A stretch of DNA of 64,000 nucleotides from Akkermansia muciniphila. Its GTDB lineage: Bacteria; Verrucomicrobiota; Verrucomicrobiia; Verrucomicrobiales; Akkermansiaceae. Positions 29,046-37,807 of the stretch are shown piece by piece. Every line of letters starts with the position of its first letter. Within the stretch, counting starts at the first letter, position 1. The notes under the pieces were generated by a model. The model had not been told where the DNA came from. It made no database searches and saw only the letters and a list, made by a program, of their open reading frames with translations. The stretch lies in NCBI RefSeq assembly GCF_018709685.1, contig NZ_JABDHQ010000005.1, positions 1 through 64,000 on the forward strand, in the 5' to 3' direction. The position numbers and the translations under genes are program-made.

Positions 29046-30032
29046 TTACGGGGCCGGGGCGGGTTTGAGCACTTGCAGGGAGAGGCCCAGAAGAGTCAGC
29101 GCGGCGCCCGTGACAAGGAAGTACATGAAGTATTCCTCAATGTGGCGGACGGTCTGCACCTTGGCCTCGCTTTTTTCCAGCTTGCCGATGGAGGTGAACG
29201 CCTTGTTGAAGGAGGCCATGTTCGTGGCCCGGAAGTGTTCCCCGCCCGTAATCTGGGCTATTTTCCGCAGGGTGGGTTCGTCAAATTCGCTTTGCACCAC
29301 CATTCCGTTCGCCAGGGTGCCTTCTTCCGTGCCCACGGCAATGGTGTAAATCTTGATGCCCAGCTTGGCTGCGTTTTCCGCCGCCACCAGCGGGGATATC
29401 TGGCCAGAGTTGGAGGCGCCGTCCGTTACCAGGATGATGATTTTTGATTTGGTGTCCTTGCGGTCGTCCAGCCGGGTGGCTGCCGCCGCGATGGCGGAGC
29501 CGATGGCCGTTCCGTCTGCCTGGATCATGCGCAGGTGGAAGTCACGGATAATGCTGTTTACCAGGGCGTGGTCCAGCGTGAGGGGGCAGAAGGATTTGGT
29601 CTTTCCGGCAAAGCCCACCACGCCGATGCGGTCGTCCGGGCGGCTGTCCACGAACTGGGTGATGACGTGCTTGGCCGCCACCAGGCGGTTGATGGGCATG
29701 CGGTTGAGGACCATGTCCGGCGTCTCCATGGAGTAGGAGAGGTCAAAGGCGATCATGATGTCAATGCCGTTGACGGTGCGGAAGGTTTTATCTTCCACGT
29801 TTTGGGGGCGCGCCAGCGCGATGGCGATGGCTGCCGCCGCGAGCACGAAGCAAATGGCCCCTATTTTCCCGGCCAGGGATTGGGGATTGCGGGCCAGGGA
29901 GGCGATGAAGCGCACGGTGGGGTAGGTGATGGAGCCTTCCGCTCCCCGCCTGCGGCGGAGGATAATGAGGCACAAGATGAAGGGAAGGACGTAGAGCCAT
30001 TCAGGTTGTGCGAATTGGAAGTGTTCCGTCAT
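29046..30032 (-). CDS. batA: BatA-like VWA-domain membrane protein
   Basis: The 328 residues have two N-terminal helices, a VWA domain with intact MIDAS residues (DLSYSM near residue 96; T at DGTAIG; D in VTDGASNSG) and a C-terminal membrane helix (EEYFMYFLVTGAALTLLGLS). This is the standard BatA layout. It lies 6 bases after the DUF4381-like gene and 18 bases before batB/batC, so all are one operon. BatA and BatB are thought to form a membrane complex that responds to oxidative stress. Confidence 0.92.
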   Translation of the reverse strand: MTEHFQFAQPEWLYVLPFILCLIILRRRRGAEGSITYPTVRFIASLARNPQSLAGKIGAICFVLAAAAIAIALARPQNVEDKTFRTVNGIDIMIAFDLSYSMETPDMVLNRMPINRLVAAKHVITQFVDSRPDDRIGVVGFAGKTKSFCPLTLDHALVNSIIRDFHLRMIQADGTAIGSAIAAAATRLDDRKDTKSKIIILVTDGASNSGQISPLVAAENAAKLGIKIYTIAVGTEEGTLANGMVVQSEFDEPTLRKIAQITGGEHFRATNMASFNKAFTSIGKLEKSEAKVQTVRHIEEYFMYFLVTGAALTLLGLSLQVLKPAPAP

Positions 30033-30038
30033 GGTGTG

Positions 30039-30653
30039 CTAGCGTTGGTTGGAGCGGGGGGAAGGTTTTTTAACGACAAGGTCCGTTTCCTCTTTCGTGC
30101 GGCGGGCGTCGTTTTCTATGTCATTGATAAGTTGGACTGTGTCGTCCGCCAGTTCGTTGACCAGGGAGTCGTTTTCCGGGGTGTCCGGCTCATATTTCAG
30201 GGAGGCCATGCGGTCCAGCAGGTCGCGTGTGGGGCCCTGGAGTTCGGAGGGGAGCGCGGTGAGCGCGTCCGCCCGGCGGTTGAATTCCTGCTGGGTTTCA
30301 TACAGCGCCGGGTCTTTGGTTTCCCCCACCAGGTATTTGCGGAGAAGAAGGGAGAATTCCACGGCAGCCTGCCTGAGGGAGGGATGCGTTTCCCGGAGCA
30401 CCGTGATGTCCCGGATGGCGGTTTCCGCCGGGCTGAGCGGAGCGGGGGGAGTCTGCCCCTTCCTGCGGATGAGTACGATAACGGCGATGGCGACAGCCAG
30501 CAGGATGGCAGCGAGCATGATCCAGATGCCCCACGTATCCCAGAAGCCCGCTTGAAGGTAGGCGTCCGGGGATTGCGTTTCCATCAGCGTGGGAAAGGCC
30601 GGCGGTTCCGGAATGGCCGTGGGGGGAGTCTGGAAGGTGGCGGGTGCTGGCAT
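30039..30653 (-). CDS. DUF4381-like single-helix membrane protein
   Basis: A 204-residue protein with a Pro-rich N terminus, one membrane helix (WGIWIMLAAILLAVAIAVIVLI, about 42-63) and a cytoplasmic helical domain. This size and position between the DUF58 and BatA genes match the DUF4381/BatA-accessory family of MoxR operons. It has no catalytic motif. Confidence 0.75.
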   Translation of the reverse strand: MPAPATFQTPPTAIPEPPAFPTLMETQSPDAYLQAGFWDTWGIWIMLAAILLAVAIAVIVLIRRKGQTPPAPLSPAETAIRDITVLRETHPSLRQAAVEFSLLLRKYLVGETKDPALYETQQEFNRRADALTALPSELQGPTRDLLDRMASLKYEPDTPENDSLVNELADDTVQLINDIENDARRTKEETDLVVKKPSPRSNQR

Positions 30654-30670
30654 GGCTGGCGGGGAGGGGG

Positions 30671-31561
30671 TTAGCGTGAGAATTTGCGGGACCTTCTGGA
30701 AAAGAGGGCCTGGAGGGGCGGCATGAAGTTGTCCGTGGTTTGAAGGTCCAGGAAGTCAATGCCCAGGCGGCGGAAATCCTGCGTCCATTTTTCACGGTGC
30801 AGGTGCACGACGTTGGCGTGGGCTTCACGGACGTCCTGGCGGGAGAGGTTCAGGAACATGCTCCGGCCGGTTTCCGTGTCTTTCAAGATAACGCGCCCGG
30901 CGTCCGGAAGGTGGAGTTCCATGGGATCCGCCACACGGATGGGGATGAAGTCATGCTTGAAGTTGAGCTGGCCCAGGGCGGCCTTGTTGTGCTCGCTCCA
31001 GAAGTCGCTGATCATGATCACCATGGCCGCCTTCTTCTGGGAAAGGACGAGCTGGCGCGCTACGTCCGAGATGCTTTGGTCCGTCCCGTCGTTTTTACTG
31101 GCTACTATTTCGCGCACGATGCGCAGGGTTTGCTTGATGCCCTTGGCCGGGGGGATGTACCGGGAATGGCTGTTCCCGTAAATGAGCAGGCCGCACTTGT
31201 CCCCGCTCTGGGCCGCGCTGAAGGCGAGCACCGCCGCCACTTCCGCCGCGTAATCCAGCTTGGAGGCGCGGGCCGCGGAGGAGGCGTAGTGCATGGAGCC
31301 GCTGACGTCCACCGCCAGAATGACGGCTTGCTCCCGTTCCTCCCGGAAGCGGCGCACGAAGGGGGAGTTCATCCTGGCCGTCACCTTCCAGTCAATGAAG
31401 CGGGGGTCGTCCCCCGGCATGTATTCCCGGAAGTCGTCAAAGTCCAGCCCCTGGCCGCGGAAGCCGGACTGGTATTGCCCGGCAAAGTTTTCCGTGGCCA
31501 GATGCCTGGCGCGCAGTTCAATGCGGCGCACGCGCTTGAGAATGTCTGAGGCTTTATCCAT
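30671..31561 (-). CDS. DUF58 (VWA-like) protein
   Basis: The 296 residues show the DUF58 signature (GLDFDDFREYMPGDDPRFIDWKVTA) followed by a VWA-like strand with DVSGSM at about residue 88, so the metal-binding DxSxS pattern is present. It is typically encoded directly after a MoxR ATPase, as here, and is a likely MoxR partner. No membrane segment. It is 94 bases downstream of moxR. Confidence 0.92.
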   Translation of the reverse strand: MDKASDILKRVRRIELRARHLATENFAGQYQSGFRGQGLDFDDFREYMPGDDPRFIDWKVTARMNSPFVRRFREEREQAVILAVDVSGSMHYASSAARASKLDYAAEVAAVLAFSAAQSGDKCGLLIYGNSHSRYIPPAKGIKQTLRIVREIVASKNDGTDQSISDVARQLVLSQKKAAMVIMISDFWSEHNKAALGQLNFKHDFIPIRVADPMELHLPDAGRVILKDTETGRSMFLNLSRQDVREAHANVVHLHREKWTQDFRRLGIDFLDLQTTDNFMPPLQALFSRRSRKFSR

Positions 31562-31655
31562 GAATTAATCCTCCCTGTTTGAGTTCAATCAGGTTTTCAT
31601 GAGGCGCCCCGCAGGGCCTGAAGGATAAGGCGGACGGGGGAACCGTCTCCTGGCG

Positions 31656-32639
31656 TCACGGCACGGGGACCTTCGTCAGGATGTGGTCAATGACGTCGTC
31701 CGTGGTGATGTTTTCCGCTTCCGCCTCATAAGAGAGCAGGATGCGGTGGCGCAGGATGTCATGGGCCAGGTCCTTGATGTCCTGTGGGGTGACGAAGGAG
31801 CGGTGGTGCATGAAGGCGTTGGCGCGGGAGGCCAGGGCCAGGTTGATGGTGGCGCGGGGGGACGCGCCCGCGCGGATAAGGCCGCGCAGCTTTACGTCCA
31901 CCGTTTCCGGGAAGCGGGTGGCCCGCACCAGGTCCACGATGTAGCCGCGCACGGCGTCGTCAATGTAAATCTGGTTGACCAGATCGCGGGAGGCCGCCAC
32001 CTGTTCCGGTGTGGTGACCGGGGAGGTTTCCGGCGGCTTGGCGGAGCTTGCCATCAGGTCCAGCACCTGGAGTTCCTCCTCCCGCGTGGGGTAGGTGACC
32101 AGCACCTTGAAGAGGAAGCGGTCAAGCTGGGCTTCCGGGAGCTGGTAGGTGCCTTCCTGGTCAATGGGGTTCTGCGTAGCCAGCACCAGGAAGGGGTCCG
32201 GCAGGCGGTAGGTGGTTTCACCCAGCGTCACCTGGCGTTCCTGCATGGCTTCCAGCAGGGCGGACTGGACCTTGGCCGGGGCGCGGTTGATTTCGTCCGC
32301 CAGGATAAGGTTGGCGAAGATCGGGCCTTTCTTGGCTGTGAACTGCCTTTCCTCCGGATTATAAATCATGGTGCCCAGCAGGTCCGCCGGCAGAAGGTCC
32401 GGCGTGAACTGGATGCGGGCGAACTGCGCGTGCAGCGTGCCCGCCATGGCTTTAACGGAGAGCGTCTTGGCAAGGCCGGGCACGCCTTCCAGAAGAACGT
32501 GCCCCTTGCATAGGAGGCTGAGGATCAACCTGTCTACCAGCGCCTGCTGGCCGATGACCACCTTGCCAACCTCCGTTCTGAGAGCAGAAATCCACGATGA
32601 GTTCGCGGCGATAATTTCGTTGAATTCTCGGGTGTCCAT
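31656..32639 (-). CDS. moxR: MoxR-family AAA+ ATPase
   Basis: A 327-residue AAA+ protein thought to act as a chaperone for VWA-domain proteins. Walker A GVPGLAKT is at 52-59, Walker B LILADEIN at about 111-118, and sensor/arginine-finger segments follow (ATQNPIDQEGTYQLPEAQLDRF). The start is set at MDTREFNEIIAANS; the frame extends 24 residues upstream into the end of gatA. The gatA stop lies 55 bases upstream, suggesting cotranscription of translation and stress genes. Confidence 0.94.
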   Translation of the reverse strand: MDTREFNEIIAANSSWISALRTEVGKVVIGQQALVDRLILSLLCKGHVLLEGVPGLAKTLSVKAMAGTLHAQFARIQFTPDLLPADLLGTMIYNPEERQFTAKKGPIFANLILADEINRAPAKVQSALLEAMQERQVTLGETTYRLPDPFLVLATQNPIDQEGTYQLPEAQLDRFLFKVLVTYPTREEELQVLDLMASSAKPPETSPVTTPEQVAASRDLVNQIYIDDAVRGYIVDLVRATRFPETVDVKLRGLIRAGASPRATINLALASRANAFMHHRSFVTPQDIKDLAHDILRHRILLSYEAEAENITTDDVIDHILTKVPVP

Positions 32640-32694
32640 GATTGTTGATAGCGGGTGAGACAGTCTGCCGTGCGCCGGCGTTGAAAAATTCCGA

Positions 32695-34107
32695 TTATTT
32701 CCCAAGGGCAAATCCGGTTTTTAACAGAAGGTCTTCCCGGAAATGGGGAGCGATCATCTGGAAGCCGACCGGAAGTTCCAGGTCCCCTTCCTTCACCGCC
32801 CCGCAGGGGATGGAGATGGCGGGAAGCCCTGCCAGGTTGGCGGGGATGGTGTAAATGTCCGCCAGGTAGGTCTGGAGGTGGTCCAGGGCGGAATCCCCTA
32901 TTTTGGGCGCGGGGGCGGGGGAGGTAGGGCCCACGATGATATCCGCCCTGGAGAAGGCTTCCGCAAAGTCTTTGGCAACCAGGGAGCGGACTTTCTGCGC
33001 GCGGGAGTAGTAGGCATCATAGTAGCCGGAGCTGAGTACGTACGTTCCCAGGATGATGCGGCGCTTCACTTCCGGGCCGAAACCCTCTTCACGGGTGCGG
33101 GAAAAGAGCTCCACCAGGCCGTTGGCGTCTTCCGCCCGCTTGCCGTAGCGCACGCCGTCAAAGCGGGAGAGGTTGGAGGAGGCCTCCGCGCAGGCGATGA
33201 TATAATACGCGGCCACCACGGCGTCCGCATGGGGAAGGCTGATCTCCACCAGTTCCGCGCCCAGGCTTTCCAGTTGCTTCACGGTGTTCTGCACGGCCTC
33301 GGAAATGCCCGGATGGTTGCCGGAGGTGAAGTATTCCGCGGGGATGCCCACCTTCAGTCCCTTCACGTCACGGCCCAGCGCGGCTTCAAAGTCCGGCACG
33401 GGCTGGTCTGCGGACGTGGAGTCCTTCGGGTCATGCCCGGAAATGGCCTGGAGCAGGATGGCGGCGTCTTCCACCGTCCGGGTCATGGGACCAATTTGGT
33501 CCAGGGAGGAGGCGAAGGCCACCAGGCCGTAGCGGGAAACGCGCCCGTAGGTGGGCTTGAGCCCCACGATGCCGCAGTGCCCGGCGGGCTGGCGGATGGA
33601 GCCGCCCGTATCCGAGCCAAGCGCGGCGATGGCGGTGGCGGAGGCTACGGCGGCGGCGGAGCCGCTGGAGGAGCCGCCGGGGATGTGGTCCGGAGCGTTC
33701 GGGTTGCGCGTGACGCCGTAAGCGGAGTTTTCACCGCTGGCGCCCATGGCGAATTCATCCATGTTCGTCCGGCCCAGGGGGATGCCGCCCGCCGCCTTCA
33801 GCAGGCGGATGGAGGTGGCGTCATAGGGAGAGGCATAGGGGGCCAGCAGGCGGGAGGCGCAGCGCGTCGGCTGGCCCAGGACGTTGATGTTGTCCTTCAC
33901 GGCGATGGGGATGCCGGCCAGGGGGCTGGAGATATCCGCGGCGGCGGCGGCACGGAGGGCGGCCTCGCGGTCAAAGGAGATGTAGGCGTTGGTGGTCCGG
34001 TCCGCCTCCATGGCGTCCGCGGTCAGATTGACCAGTTCGGCGGGGGAAAGTTCCTTGCGGCGCAGGCGGTCGCGCCACTGGGCCAGGGTGCCTTGAATGC
34101 TTGACAT
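32695..34107 (-). CDS. gatA: Aspartyl/glutamyl-tRNA amidotransferase subunit A
   Basis: Glutaminase subunit of the GatCAB complex that converts Glu-tRNA(Gln) or Asp-tRNA(Asn) to the amidated form. The 470 residues carry the amidase signature with the Ser-cisSer-Lys triad: K71 (AVKDNIN), S146 (PGGSSSGS) and S170 (GSDTGGSIR). Spacings of 75 and 24 residues match characterised GatA. gatC lies immediately upstream; gatB is not in the window. Confidence 0.97.
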   Translation of the reverse strand: MSSIQGTLAQWRDRLRRKELSPAELVNLTADAMEADRTTNAYISFDREAALRAAAAADISSPLAGIPIAVKDNINVLGQPTRCASRLLAPYASPYDATSIRLLKAAGGIPLGRTNMDEFAMGASGENSAYGVTRNPNAPDHIPGGSSSGSAAAVASATAIAALGSDTGGSIRQPAGHCGIVGLKPTYGRVSRYGLVAFASSLDQIGPMTRTVEDAAILLQAISGHDPKDSTSADQPVPDFEAALGRDVKGLKVGIPAEYFTSGNHPGISEAVQNTVKQLESLGAELVEISLPHADAVVAAYYIIACAEASSNLSRFDGVRYGKRAEDANGLVELFSRTREEGFGPEVKRRIILGTYVLSSGYYDAYYSRAQKVRSLVAKDFAEAFSRADIIVGPTSPAPAPKIGDSALDHLQTYLADIYTIPANLAGLPAISIPCGAVKEGDLELPVGFQMIAPHFREDLLLKTGFALGK

Positions 34108-34163
34108 GAAAAAGGAAGGGGTAAGAACGGTTGAAGCGTGAAGAGGGAAAGACGGGGAGGAGG

Positions 34164-34457
34164 TCAGGCGGATTCCACCACCTTGGGCGTGCGGAACTGC
34201 CCCTGGGACTGCTGGGGGGCGTTGGAAAGGGCTTCCTCCTGGGAGAGGCCGGGCTCCGGAACGTCCTTGCGCATCACATCCATCGTGGGCAGGGGATGGT
34301 TCATGGGGGCGATGCCCGTGACGTCGTAGGATTCCAGCTTGGTAATATAAGCCAGGACTTTGTCCAGGTCTTTGGAGAAGAGGGCGGCCTCTTCCTCCGT
34401 CAGGTCAATGCGGGCCAGTTTGGCAATGTAGGCTACGTCAATTTGGGGCGTGCTCAT
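34164..34457 (-). CDS. gatC: Aspartyl/glutamyl-tRNA amidotransferase subunit C
   Basis: A 97-residue GatC. I start at MSTPQIDVAYIAKLARIDLTEEE, the usual GatC N terminus; the upstream frame overlaps the preceding gene and is low-complexity. The C-terminal half has the conserved segment MNHPLPTMDVMRKD and ends near QGQFRTPKVVE, as typical GatC. It binds between GatA and GatB and stabilises the complex. It lies 56 bases upstream of gatA. Confidence 0.95.
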   Translation of the reverse strand: MSTPQIDVAYIAKLARIDLTEEEAALFSKDLDKVLAYITKLESYDVTGIAPMNHPLPTMDVMRKDVPEPGLSQEEALSNAPQQSQGQFRTPKVVESA

Positions 34458-34500
34458 GATGGGAACGTGCGTCATGTGGGAGAAAGGAAAAGGGGAAGGA

Positions 34501-34833
34501 CTACTGCTGCTCCAGCAGGCGGACAATCCAGCAGAAGGAGGCGGCGATGGCGCAAACCAGCAGGCCCAGCAGCATGAAGTTTTCACGCAGCTCCCGCCTC
34601 ATGTTGGTGGCGCGGCCGTCGCGGGCCACCACGGCGCGCAGGGCGCGGTTCTGGGTGCCTTCCCGCACGCGGTCCGGCGGAGGCATGGTATTGCGGTCCA
34701 GGCGCATGCGGGTCTGCTGCGCGGGGCGTTTGAGAGAGGCTTCCAATTCCTGGATGCGGTTCTCAATTTCCCGTGAGGCGCGGTCCAGTTCTGCCAGTTC
34801 TGAGGAACGGCGTTTGGCTTTTCTTTTAATCAT
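34501..34833 (-). CDS. Small coiled-coil membrane protein
   Basis: A 110-residue protein starting MIKRKAKRRSSELAELDRAS, with a short coiled coil (about 10-35), an Arg-rich middle and a C-terminal membrane helix (FMLLGLLVCAIAASFCWIVRLL). Its ATG overlaps the upstream stop (ATGA), so it is translationally coupled to the 205-residue gene. The membrane topology suggests a tail-anchored protein with a cytoplasmic coil. Function unknown. Confidence 0.75.
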   Translation of the reverse strand: MIKRKAKRRSSELAELDRASREIENRIQELEASLKRPAQQTRMRLDRNTMPPPDRVREGTQNRALRAVVARDGRATNMRRELRENFMLLGLLVCAIAASFCWIVRLLEQQ

Positions 34834-35447
34834 GATGCGGAGGGGCTGAAAATCCAGATGAAGAAGAGGATAATGAGAGCAATCAGGAGCAGGGGAAGAT
34901 GGAAGGAAAGGCCCTGGAGGAACTGGGTCATGAATTCGCGGGAGCTGATGCGCACCTTGCTGGAACGGCGCACGCCCGTGAGCACCTTGGTGTGCTGCAT
35001 GCGGGCGCACTGCTGGACGGCGTCCGCAAATTCCTCCTCGCAGCGGTCAATGACCTGCTGGCCCTGGCTGATCAGGTTGTCCGTATTTTCAATGGGCCAT
35101 TCATCCGGGCGCACGGTGCTGAGCATCTTCAGGCTGCGCGTCAGGGTCATATGAATCTGTTCCAGCTCGTTGCTCTCCTGCCGGAGGCTTTCCACCTCTC
35201 TGGAAATAAGGTCCGCGGCGTTCACCATGCGGTCCCCCAGTTCGTTCTGCTGGTCCATGAAGCGGGCCTTGCGCAGATGGCTTTCCTCCAGACGGCGGCG
35301 GGAGCTCTCCACCTCCTCCTTTTCCTTCCGCAGTTGTTCCAGCCTAAGCTGGGCCTGTTCCATGTCGGAATCCACCTGGTCGTCTGCCTGGGGATTGAAA
35401 CCGGGATCGGCGTCCATGCGGCGGTATTGGGGATTGCTTGGTCTCAT
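34830..35447 (-). CDS. Tail-anchored coiled-coil protein
   Basis: The 205 residues are mostly long amphipathic helix (about 28-105, many Glu/Arg/Leu heptads), then a helical segment, and a C-terminal membrane helix (LLLIALIILFFIWIF). It resembles small membrane-anchored coiled-coil scaffolds but matches no family that I can name. It is the first gene of the leftward run that continues through gatCA and the Bat genes. Confidence 0.75.
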   Translation of the reverse strand: MRPSNPQYRRMDADPGFNPQADDQVDSDMEQAQLRLEQLRKEKEEVESSRRRLEESHLRKARFMDQQNELGDRMVNAADLISREVESLRQESNELEQIHMTLTRSLKMLSTVRPDEWPIENTDNLISQGQQVIDRCEEEFADAVQQCARMQHTKVLTGVRRSSKVRISSREFMTQFLQGLSFHLPLLLIALIILFFIWIFSPSAS

Positions 35448-35756
35448 ATGCGGTAAAATGATGCGTGCCGGGATACGGGAATGCAGCGGATTACGGCGTT
35501 TCCGGGCAAAATGGGCCCGTCAGGCAATCCCTGCGCGTGTTATTATTTAACTTTCACAAAATAAATCAAGCCAAGAAGAAGGTAAAAAGTGATTTTCCAG
35601 GTACATCCCCGGAACGGAATGCAGGGGCGTTTTATTCCCCTCCGCCGCATGTCCGGACCCGCCGCCGGGAAGGAATCCGCCCCTCTTTCCCGCAAAGGCG
35701 GGTGACGTGCGCTTTTTTTATGGTCAAGGGCATGGCATTGTTGGTATGTAAGGAAC
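35448..35756. other. Intergenic region between two divergent operons
   Basis: About 310 bases with no convincing gene. AT-rich stretches at about 35538-35590 (TTATTATTTAACTTTCACAAAATAAATC) make this the likely site of promoters for the leftward and rightward operons. Confidence 0.4.
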
Positions 35757-36602
35757 ATGCAGTCTGACACGGTAGAATGTAAGCCGACCATGTGGTTCAC
35801 CGGCAGGGCGGTTCTCATGGCTCTCATGTTCCTGGGGTTCGGAGTGTACTTTTATTATGATGCTTCCACCGGGTATCCTCAAAAAAACCTGGAATTCTTC
35901 ATGCACAAGGCGTTTGTGGATGCCGGCGCCCTCTTTGACCGTGAAGTGAGCGGAAACGGCGCGTCCCGGGATGAATGGGAGCGTACCGTCATGGCGCGCA
36001 CCGTGGAATTCCCGGAGGGGTACAAGATACCTTCCGGCGTGGACAGGACCGGAACGGCATGGCCCGCCGTGCTGGCGGATTATGGGCTGATGTCCGCCCC
36101 CGGAAAGGGGTGGAGCGCCGCATGGCAGTCCTATTCCGGAGAAATGCGCTACCCCATCAAGCCGGAGGACCATCCGTATGACGCCTCCAAGATTTTTGAA
36201 CAATGGGTGGCCGGAAGCGTCTGCATGGTGCTGGCCATGGTGGCCCTGTTTTTCCTAGTCAGGACGCGCGGCAGGAAAATGGCCCTCAGCGAAGGGCAGG
36301 TGACGGCTGCCGGCAAAACCTTCCGCGTGGAGGACATTGCCCGTCTTGATTTGCGCCGGTGGAAGCAGAAGGGGCTGGCCCTTGCGACGCTGAAACCGGA
36401 ATGCGGGGGAAACCGCATCAGGCTGGACGGGCTGACCTACGGGGGCTTCCGCAAGGAGGACTCCCCCAACAACGCGGAGGATTTCATGAAGGCCCTTCTG
36501 TCCCTTTACCGGGGAGAGGTAGTTGATTATGAAGAAGCTCCGGATGCGGACGCCCCGTCTGCCCGGAAGGATGGCGGGGAACATGCGGAGCATGGCATAT
36601 GA
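35757..36602 (+). CDS. Two-helix membrane protein, unknown function
   Basis: The 281 residues include helices near 17-35 (VLMALMFLGFGVYFYY) and 150-168 (SVCMVLAMVALFFLV), with an extracytoplasmic domain between them and a cytoplasmic C terminus. The last part (TFRVEDIARLDLRRWKQKGLALATLK) resembles the PH-like fold of small membrane regulators. Its stop overlaps the next start (ATGA), so it belongs to a four-gene operon. No family recognised. Confidence 0.7.
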   Translation: MQSDTVECKPTMWFTGRAVLMALMFLGFGVYFYYDASTGYPQKNLEFFMHKAFVDAGALFDREVSGNGASRDEWERTVMARTVEFPEGYKIPSGVDRTGTAWPAVLADYGLMSAPGKGWSAAWQSYSGEMRYPIKPEDHPYDASKIFEQWVAGSVCMVLAMVALFFLVRTRGRKMALSEGQVTAAGKTFRVEDIARLDLRRWKQKGLALATLKPECGGNRIRLDGLTYGGFRKEDSPNNAEDFMKALLSLYRGEVVDYEEAPDADAPSARKDGGEHAEHGI

Positions 36603-37807
36603 GCGAGTCCCCCATACCGGAAAAAAACGCCCGTGACCGTGCGTTTGGCATTGCCTGCTGGACGCTGGGCGCGCTGGCCTTCATCCTGCTCCTGATGGTG
36701 GGCGTCTCCTTCAGCCTGTCCGCCCGTACCGTGGTGGTGGAAAAAATGGTGGAAATTCCCGTGGCCGTGGCGGCGGAAGCCGACCCGCAGGCCCCGTCTG
36801 CCCCTATTGAAGACGAGGAACCCGCGGAGGCGCCCCCCGTACCGGGAACGTCCTCTGAAAAACCCCGTTCCGTGGAGGAAATGCTTCGGGATGCTGACCT
36901 GTCCGACCCGGCCGACGATCCGGCCCCCGCCGCCGTGGCGGCTGCCGTGCCGGGGGGGGAAGATGTTTCCGCCCAGGCCCCCCGGGCGCCGGAGGACCCG
37001 GCTGAAGCCATGCCGCCCATGACGGAGGAAGTGGCGGAACTTGTCAAGGCGGCGCGGTATGCCCAGATTGACGGAGACCTTAAAGTGGCGGTGGTGAAGC
37101 TGGAGCAGGCCATGAGGCTGGAGCCGGACAATCCGGTGGTGCTTTACTATTACGGCCTCACGTATGAATGGCTGAGAAATGCGGATAAATCCCGGGAGTT
37201 TTTCCTGAAGGTATACACCCAGCGGGAAAAGGCGGGGAAATACTTTGCGCGCGCGGCGAAGCACCTCCAGGCCGGTTTTTCCAGCCCGGCGGACCTGCGG
37301 GGGGATATGTCCTTCGGCACCATTCTGGAATACCGGGATCCGGAATGCCCCGCCGGGGAGCGCGTCAAGCTCATCGTTCCCATTCTGATGAAGGATGGAT
37401 TGAATGTCAGGCCGGAGGACCTGCGCGTCATTGTCCAGTTCTTTGACAAGGTCAACGGAAAAAAGGTGGAAAAGACGCACGCTCCGGAACCCTCCTCACG
37501 GTGCGTCACGGAACCGGCGGACTGGGCGGACGGGGAGGAAATCATGGAGGTGACCTACTACATGCCCCCCCTGACGGAGGAAGAGACGATCGCCTACGGA
37601 AGCCTCAAGTATTACGGATATACCGCCAAATTATACTATAAGGGTGAACCGATGGATTGCCATGCCTCCCCCCCCGTGCTATTCTTGCTGGAACAGATGA
37701 ACCAGAGTTCCCCTTCCGGCATGCCTGAAATTTACGACGGCGGCCTGCTGCCCCCGGTGGAGGCGGCTCCGGTTTCCGACTCCTATGACTCCCTTCTGCC
37801 TCCCTGA
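36599..37807 (+). CDS. Membrane-anchored TPR-like protein
   Basis: The 402 residues start with one membrane helix (FGIACWTLGALAFILLLMVGVSF), then an Ala/Pro/Glu-rich linker (about 60-145), a TPR-like pair (LVKAARYAQIDGDLKVAVVKLEQAM and VLYYYGLTYEWLRNADKSREFF), and a C-terminal beta domain. The periplasmic domains suggest a protein-interaction role. The gene overlaps both neighbours by a few bases (ATGA before, TGATG after), so it works with the pseudokinase downstream. Confidence 0.75.
   Translation: MSESPIPEKNARDRAFGIACWTLGALAFILLLMVGVSFSLSARTVVVEKMVEIPVAVAAEADPQAPSAPIEDEEPAEAPPVPGTSSEKPRSVEEMLRDADLSDPADDPAPAAVAAAVPGGEDVSAQAPRAPEDPAEAMPPMTEEVAELVKAARYAQIDGDLKVAVVKLEQAMRLEPDNPVVLYYYGLTYEWLRNADKSREFFLKVYTQREKAGKYFARAAKHLQAGFSSPADLRGDMSFGTILEYRDPECPAGERVKLIVPILMKDGLNVRPEDLRVIVQFFDKVNGKKVEKTHAPEPSSRCVTEPADWADGEEIMEVTYYMPPLTEEETIAYGSLKYYGYTAKLYYKGEPMDCHASPPVLFLLEQMNQSSPSGMPEIYDGGLLPPVEAAPVSDSYDSLLPP

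Noticed and set aside
32743-34104. 453-residue Gly/His-rich rightward frame opposite gatA
   Set aside because: Antisense to a complete amidase with conserved triad spacing.
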